Of a stretch of DNA of 64,000 bases, positions 1-9,000 are shown piece by piece (within the stretch, counting starts at the first letter, position 1; every line of letters begins with the position of its first letter). Source of the stretch: Erysipelotrichales bacterium (GTDB lineage Bacteria; Bacillota_I; Bacilli_A; Erysipelotrichales; Erysipelotrichaceae); assembly GCA_910575705.1 (NCBI GenBank), contig CAJTFG010000003.1, forward strand, positions 186,001 through 250,000, in the 5' to 3' direction. Under the pieces are notes generated by a model. The model was not told the origin of the DNA, searched no databases, and was given only the letters and a program-made list of their open reading frames with translations. Both the position numbers and the translations under genes were made by a program.

Positions 1-3000
1 AGAATACCGTTGTTCCTTCATTTGCTTCTGTATTCGCAAGTACAAACGTATGTGATGAAGGTGTAGATGTTTCCGTAACATCAAGCAATGGTTTCTTATC
101 ATCAAATTTCAAAATGACGCTTGCACCGTTACCGCCGGCATTTCCGCCAGCTTCTGCTTCCGCCTTAGACACAATCTTAAATTCATATGTGCCGCCAGAC
201 GTTACATCGAGAGTTGCTTTTCCATCCGCGTCTACTGCTAGATCAACCGGTGTTCCACCGTCAACGGTGTATACAAAGTGATCGATACCGGATAATACAC
301 GGTTGCTCGGATCTTCTTCTACCGTGATCGTTACCGTACCGTGGTAAACAGATGCCGTTGGATTTACGCTCACTTTCGGAGCCGGAGCTGCTGCATTGTC
401 AATGATGAAGCTGTTTACCAACTCTGCAGAAAGGTTTCCGGCAACATCCGTTGCAATCGCCGAAACACGATAACGTCCATCTGCCAAGCTATCAGCATTC
501 ACCGTTACTTCATTCTTACTGTCTACGGCTGCAGTCGTATCCGAGATGAGATCAATGACATTTCCATTCTCATCTACTTCATTGATGATGATACGAATCT
601 CTTTTACACCGCTCAATGTAGCCTGATCAGAAGCGTTAGCTGTAATTACCCGATCGCTAGCATTTGTTCCATTTGCGATCTTAATATTGTTTACAACAGG
701 TGCTGTTGGATCATATTTTACTTTTGCCGTAGTCGGTTTCGTTGCCAGCTTATCATCTGTCTTGAAGACGATGCTATATACATGCTCACCGATTCTATCA
801 GCAGTAAAGGAAGCCGTCTCATTTCCGTTATTCACGGACAGTTTCGTAAACGGTGCCTGTGGCGTAAATACGATCGGTACATTCGTCCAAGGCGCCGTCA
901 CAACATCATAATCCGGAGTAGTAACAAGATCCGTTGATACATCACCGGTACGTCCGGTAACCGTTAAATCAGCCGTATCGAAAATCAATGTATAGTTTTT
1001 CGTCACTGCCGGATTAGCAGTAGCCGTATCAAACTCTACAATATTGATCGTATAGGTTCCTGCCGGACTGGAAGATGTCGCATCCGTAGAGAATTTAGGT
1101 GTACCGAAATCTTCGATCACTGCACCATTCAGCAATCCTGTTACAGAATCTAATGTGAATTCCGGCAGAGGATCACCGGCTACCATCGTTGTAGCCTTCG
1201 GTGATACATGAATATCTTTGGAAGCAATCGTGAACGTTCTAGTTACCGTTTCAGAATCATAATTTCCATCATCAGCGATCGTTGCGGAAATATCAGCAAC
1301 ACCCGTACCTACGATCGTAACCTTACCTTTATCGTCTACACGCAGAACATCTTCATTGGAAGAAGAATAGCTGACTGTACCTTTGCTTAGCGTACTGCTT
1401 GCAGTCGCATCGAACGGCAGATCACCATACGTATAATTCAGCTGAGGATTCAGTTCATCAAAGCTCAACAGACTGCTCTGTTTCTCTACGATAATCGTAA
1501 AGATAACTGTCTTCTCTTCATAAATATCGTCTCCGGAAGCATGGAACGTCAATGTCGTCGTACCAGCTTTCAGGATTTCCCATTCATTTACAAAGGTACC
1601 AGAACCATCTGTATTTTGGAGGATCGGATCAGTTCCTACAGGTCCATCTACCAAAGTAACAGTACCAAAAGCATCCGCAAAGATATCCGCAAAATCGATC
1701 GTCTTATTTGGAGCATAGGAATAGCTAAATGTCTGATCTGTAAAGTTTACCTGATCTTTCTTTCCAACAATGACTTCAAAGACATTAGAAGCCAGTACAG
1801 AACCATCTGCTTCATAAGCCTCTAAGCGATAGATGCCTGCAGAAGCAGCCACTGCTTCTTTATGAATTCTGATCTTCGTTGCGCTTGGAGCCATCGCACC
1901 AGAAGAATCTACAATATCAAATTCTCCGGTAGCTTCATTTCTCTTCAACAGCTTATATTCTCTAAATGAAGTCTTAAAGCCTTCAGCCGCTTCTATATTC
2001 GTAGAAATATCAAATCCACTAGGATCACCGCTCGTCACATGGATCCAATACAATCCATTATCATCGATCGTACCGATATCGGACATCTTGTGCTGTTTAT
2101 TCTTCAAACGTTCAAATTCAGCACGCAATGCCGCAACATCACCGCTTTGACTAGCGTGAACATCCGAATGATCTCTTAATTCTTTTTCAATTTCTTCCAG
2201 CTTATCTTCAAATTCCGGAGTATTTACTACTTCATTAATAGCCGGAAGTCCTTTAATGACAATCGTTGTCGTCGCAATACGTCCGCTTACGTCCGTAGCT
2301 TCGATCACATATGTGCCAGCTTTAGAGAAGTAAGTAGCATATGTTCCCTTTTCAACATCAAAGGAAGCTGTCTTGCCATTAACTGTCACATTTGCCAAAC
2401 CACTGCCATTATCCGTTATCGTTACCTGTTTACCTAAATATGTTTCGTCCATATTCGGCGTTACCGTAATGATCGGATCTTCGTTATCGATCAACAGTAC
2501 ATCACTATAAGATACCGTTGTATTTCCTGCTTCATCTACGCTCTGTGCAGCAATGACATAGCGACCGTCGGTCGTGATATCAACACCACCAGCTGGTGCA
2601 GGCAGCCAAGTACCAAGACTGTTTTTCTCTAGCCACTCATTCAGGCTCAAAGTACCGAGATCAATAATCTGGTAATTCGCACTCATGGTATCGTCACCGT
2701 GCTCTGGAGCTACCGGTTCAATATCCGCATGATAGCCATCATCGATCTTAGAGATCTTGCCACTCAACTGAATTGCAGCAGGAGCCGTCTTATCGATTTT
2801 CACGATGTACTCATCGGAAACTTCAGAAACCTGACCTGCTTTTGTTTCATAACGGAAGAAGTATTTCTTTGCCTCTTCCTTGCCGTTTGCAGCTAATGTC
2901 TCAGTAACTCTAACAGAATCTGATGGAAGATCCTTCCATAAAGAAGCATCCTTAGCTACTTCCGCAGACGTGCAATCGGCATCGTTTACTGAACAAGACG

Positions 3001-6000
3001 TATAACGCAATCTTACCAGATCGCCGTACGTATCTAGTATCGTTCTATCGCTGAGCGTCAATGTTACATCCTTGTTAACCCATCTTGTACCATCATATTC
3101 AGCATCTTCCGTACGCATTGCAACAGAAGGCTTGTTCAGACTGACAAGTTCCAGATTAACCGTATATGGTTTTGGATCAATATATGTGACTCCAGCACCA
3201 GTTACAGCTTTGAAATAATATACGCTGTTTTCGTTATTAATGATATCCAGCGCATTCGTACCAACCATTTCCGTCCATGTAGCCTTATTATCTTTTGAAT
3301 AATAATACTTCACGCCAGAATTTGGATTGTCCTGAGCAGAAGGATTCGTCAAAGTTAATGTAAAGTTGACATTTGTCTTATCCACTTCATCCGGCTTCGT
3401 CTGATTTGGTGTTCTTGCGACATCAAATTCAGGTACGAAACCATCGATATTCGCCTGATATCTCGTCATAGCCCCGCATACACCCAAACTGTTGCATACA
3501 CGGAAATGATATGTCTGTGTAGAAGATGCCGTGAACGGATTTGTCGTCAATGCCGTCCAATGAGCAGACTGAGAAGGATCACATACTTCTTCCGTACATA
3601 CTTCAATTCGATCTACACCACTTACCGTAGGGATATTCTTATTATCTTCCACTAAGATATTATTAATGGAACTAGATGTCCATACATCGCTTCTTACCGG
3701 TGCAGAAACCGTCGGTGCAGCAGGTGCATTCTTATCAATCACCAGATCATAGCTGGAAGATACATAATTTCCTGCCTTGTCATATACCGTTGCTTTCACC
3801 AGCAGATGAGCTCCCGTATCCGGAGTCAAATCAAAGGATGCGGTATTATCACCGTTGTCCGGATCCGCAGGACTTGCACTCGTATTTGGAATGAAATTCG
3901 TCACTTCAGATCCATCCAGAGAGATTCTGTCAACACTGTATTCGTAATGATCAATGCCGCTTCCGTTCGCATTATCCGTACCATGCAGCGTGATCGTCAC
4001 GTTTTCGTTGTATACATTGCTGCTGGCAGCCTTCATGATATAAGAAGTCGCAGAAGCACCGGAAGGTTTTTGTACACTGGAAATCGTCAAATTCGGTTTT
4101 GTCTTATCGATTCTGAATGTATGCGTCAGTTTATCAGAAACGATATCTCCGGACTTCATGGCAATCTCATATTCATGTTCGCCTTCCGCAGTAATCGTCT
4201 CAGACTCCTTATAAGGGTTCATTCCGACACTGATCTGATCATATCCTACCGGCATAATAACGATATCCGTATTTACCCACGTACCATTCTTTGCACGTAA
4301 CGGATCCGTTGTAAAGTCACTTTCACTGATTTCTTTTCCAGTAATTGTCAAGACACCAGGTACAGCTTCAAACTCTACTTCATAATCATCTTGACGTGCT
4401 CCCGTATCTTTAACAAAGTCGATCAGTTTGATGTTATACAGACCAGGGCCTGTTTTTACATCTACAGGAAGTCCATTGCTGTCAAGAACTTCAAAGATCG
4501 GAGTACCTAAATCGCTGATGGTATCACCATTTACCAAATCAGCTGGATCAACAGGAGAAATCGTAAATTCAGGATTTTCCGTACCGATTTCCTTTTCCTT
4601 GGAATCCGTCTGTACTTTTATTTTCTTTCTTGCAACGTTAATCGTAACGCTGAATACTGTCTCACTATACTTATCATCTGCAGGAATAATTACCTCGATG
4701 ACTGCTTTTCCTGCACCGGTAATACGGCCTACAGATTCCGTAGTTCCATCGTCCTTCGTAACAGTCACAATATCTACTACATCCGGATTATCCGTACGAT
4801 AGATAGCCGCAGGACGTCCCTTGATGGATGGAAGAGGATCCAACGTCAAGTCGATATCCGCATCACCGTACGTATAAGAAGCCGGGTTTGTAGGAATATT
4901 GGCAAATCCGAAAGAATCATCAGATGCAGGACGAATCGTTACCTGCATATTAATCGTCTTCTCTTTATAGTTGTTATCGCCTTTTGCCGTTACTTTAAAG
5001 TTAGCAATACCAGCCTTCTTCATAGAACATGTCGTACCAGCCGTATTACATACGATAACATCTTTTGCATCACTTTCTCCAAATGACAGCTCTCCCTTGC
5101 CTGTTTTTATCTGAGAAGCAAGGTTAAGCGTAGCTGTAGCATCAAAGTCAACTTCATATGTCAAATCAACGAATGCATCCTGTGCTTTCTTTTCAATAAT
5201 GACACTGAATTCTTTCGTCATTTCAGAGTTTGATTTATCCGGGTGCATTCTATCGACTGCAACGATCTTGTAATCACCGGCAGTAGATGCATCCGCAGAC
5301 GTCGCAAGATTGAAGGTAGCAGTTGCTACAAGGCCTTCCTTCGTTGCGTTGATCTCTCTGATCTTCTGAGATCCCTTATAAAGCTGGAATGTAAATTCCG
5401 CATCCGGGAACTGAGGATCGATCTGCAAGGTAGCTGTGACATTTACAGAACTGTTAACATACGTGAATATATCATCGATCACATCCAAGCTATGCACCGG
5501 TGTAATCGTACTTTTCAGAGCATCTTTCAACTCCTCAACCTTCTGCTCCACGATCGGCAGATCGATCGGAGGATAGTTCTTCATCTCCTGCTCAATTTCT
5601 GAAATGATACCTTCCCATTTGTCGATCTTATCCGGATCGGTATCAGAAATGATATCATCCGGTACTGGGAACTTCTTAATTTCAACCTGAACAGTTGTAA
5701 CATTTCCACTTAAGTCAAGTACATTAAATACATATGGCGTGCTGGAAATTCCAGTGCTTGCATCGGTAATGCTGGCAGAAGCATCATATTCCAGCTTCAC
5801 GCTCTGATAAGAAGTCGGCGTATACTGCGTTCCATTCTTAGTTGCCGTACTGTTTACCGTATCGATACCACTGATAGCATCACTGAATTTCACAGTCTTA
5901 TTCAAATAGTAACTTCCGCCGTCCTTCAATCCGCTGTAATCCGGAGCTGTACGATCCACTGCAAACGTTCTCGTAATAGGCGTACCGCTGTTGCCAGCTT

Positions 6001-9000
6001 CATCCTTAATGTTCGCAGTTATCGTATATGCACCTTCATTTACAATAGATAACGGACTTGAATATTTCGTATTCGTATTTTCATTTACATCACCGCGCGT
6101 CAACGTGTAAGTAATGATATGAGGACTTCCGGAATCCGGCCTATCCGTAATCGTAACATCCATACCGATCTGCCCGTATTTATCGAACGTGATCGCTCTC
6201 ATGATGTCTTTGTAGAATGTAGAATTCTGTTTTTCCAAAAGAACTTTTTCCAGAGCCGGATCTGTCTTATCGATCTTCGCTGTGATCGGTGAGCTAACTA
6301 CGCCCGGTTCACCAAAAGAAGGGTTTACTCGGAAATAGTAATCCATCTCAATATCATGTTCAACGGCTACGTTCGTACGCAGCGTCTTCAGCTTCGTTGC
6401 ACCTTCTAGCATCGGTACCCAATTGCCGTCGACAACCGAACTGCCTTTCGGCACTGCCTGATACTCATAGCATCTTAACAGAGAATCGTTATCGATACCA
6501 TCTGTGATTTCAAATAATACATCCTTATTCGTCCATGTATTGCTTGTATAAGCTCCTAATTTATTTCCTGCATCATCCAATGTAAATACAGTTACCGTAG
6601 GTGCTGTAATATTAGCACGGATGATATTTACATCAAAATCTTCTGTTCCGGCATTTGTACATGCATCCGCAGTTACATTGCTAGGACATGTGATAAAGAA
6701 TTCATACGTATGAGTACCTACAGAAGTGATTTCCAATTCATAAGGTGAATTCAACGTAATGGCAGGATCTTTACCATCTACTTTATACTGCATTGTTACC
6801 GGAATATCATTCTTCTCGTTCATTGCAGCAGTCAAACGAACATTATAATTCGTCGGATCACCGCTCGCATAAGGAATGTCCGTTTCCCCAGGATAATATG
6901 CCAATCCCTCTACAGAGAATTCCAGAGGATCGCTTTCCATCATAACGGTTACCGTCGTAGGAACACCATACAATTTCTCACCTGTGCTGGAAGTCCAGTA
7001 AGCGACAATCTCAATATCATAAATGCCGTCTTCTGTCATCTTGATGGCATGAACCGTATCCGTTCCCACACCTACTGTTCCAATGTCGATAAAGTCACCA
7101 CCGGTGCTCTTCTTTCGCCATGCAAATCCTTCGATTCCGGTGTCGTTGGTATCGGAAGAACTAGGTACGATAACGACGTTCTTCAAATAAGCCCAGTTAC
7201 CCTGTACGTATTTGTTAGCATCTACTTTCCAAGACGCAACATCATTGAAATCAACAGTGCTTTCTAACTGATATCCATCAATCTTCGGCGCTGCCGGTCC
7301 GTTTTTACCAATGACCGTATAGCTATGCGTATTATCACTGCTGTTACCGGCGTGATCGTATGCAACAGCTTCAATATCAAACGTACCGTCAGAAGAAATA
7401 AACTTCGTTACTTTCTCCTGTGTTTGCGTACTCGTAAACATCAACGTTCTCGTATCTCTGATATTAGAAGTACCGTAATCTTTATAACTCAATGTAACTT
7501 TATTAATACCGGACACATGATTTGTTCCATAATGAGGATCATCTACCGGCGTAACCGTTACGTCAACAGCTGTTTTAAAATATTGGAAAGAAACAGGTGA
7601 TTTTGTCAGATATCCCAAAGACATCGTCGTAGAGTTCTTTGTTACACCTACCGTTACAGACGGCTTGCGCAAGTCAAGTTTTACCATCTGTCCCTGTCCG
7701 TCCGCTGGTTTGTCATATAAAACGATCGCTCTGGAATACTTGCTTCCTGTAGCATCCGTCAAATAGAACGTACGGTTCGTATAAGTTTCATCAGGAATAT
7801 CGATCTCAGTTCTAGGATTTACCGGCGTCCCCGTACTATCTGCCTGATCGGTAATATGCGTGAAGCCTTTCGCATTTGCTTCTGCACTCGGCTTCAACTG
7901 GACAGCCGTATTGTAGAACTTCGTAAGATCGGTAATAACATCACCATTCTTGATATTAAACGTAAGGTCACCGGATGTGATAGCTTCTGCAGTAACCGTA
8001 AGTTTTCCCGTTGTACCAGAGTCATCGTATGAAATATTATAGTTTTCATACACACTGCCCGTTGGATTAAACTCACTTCCATCTACAAATACAATCTTAT
8101 AAACACCCGGACCATAATTTTTCGGTGTATTAGCATCCAATACAACGTTTGTTCCGTCTTGCTTTTTCACAACCAAATTAGGTGTACCTAAAGAAGAGAT
8201 GGACTCATCGCTTGCAATAGTACCCGTTTTTAAAGATATGTTCTTCTTCGCTGTATCTATAACACTCGGCAGGAATTTATCATTGACAATTTCCATATTG
8301 TTGATTTGAAGAGTGATCGCTCTTCTCTTCAGAGTGATATCCAGCGTTTTTTCATGAACTTTTCCATCAGACGTCGTAACCTTTAATTTCAATGTGAAAA
8401 CACCGTCACCATTTGCGTCTATCTTTGTAGCATCTGAAATCGTAGGACGCGTTCTTGACGTATTTATATATAACTGCTTATCTTCATTCAATGTAAAGAA
8501 ATCGTTCTTTTCAGCTCCGGCAGGCAATTCGATTTTAGAAATCGTTACCGGCGGATATCCGTCAGGAACATCGATAGATTGCGCAGAAATAACACCCAGC
8601 ATGCTCGTGCCGTTATATACGGTGTCTTTATACGTAAAGTTCGTCGCAGAAGACGTCACTTTTATGTCCGGACGATCCTTACCTATTTTTAATTCTCCAG
8701 GCGTCGTAAAGTTAATGTCTTTGGACGTCGTCACATTCGTCTCTCCTGTGCCTTTATCCGTCAATGTCGCAGTAGCCGTGACCTTATATACACCTTCTGT
8801 GATCGTTCCAGCTTCTTTCGCCTTGATCACCAAAAGATATTTATTCGTCGCATCAGAATCAAGAATAAACTTATCCGTCACATCAACATCATCTAACATG
8901 ATCTTAACATTAGAATACGCAATTTTATCGACGGAAGCATCCGGAGTCTGCGCTGGAGATATCGTAGCCAGCGTATCTCCTGCCTGAATCGCATCTGCCG

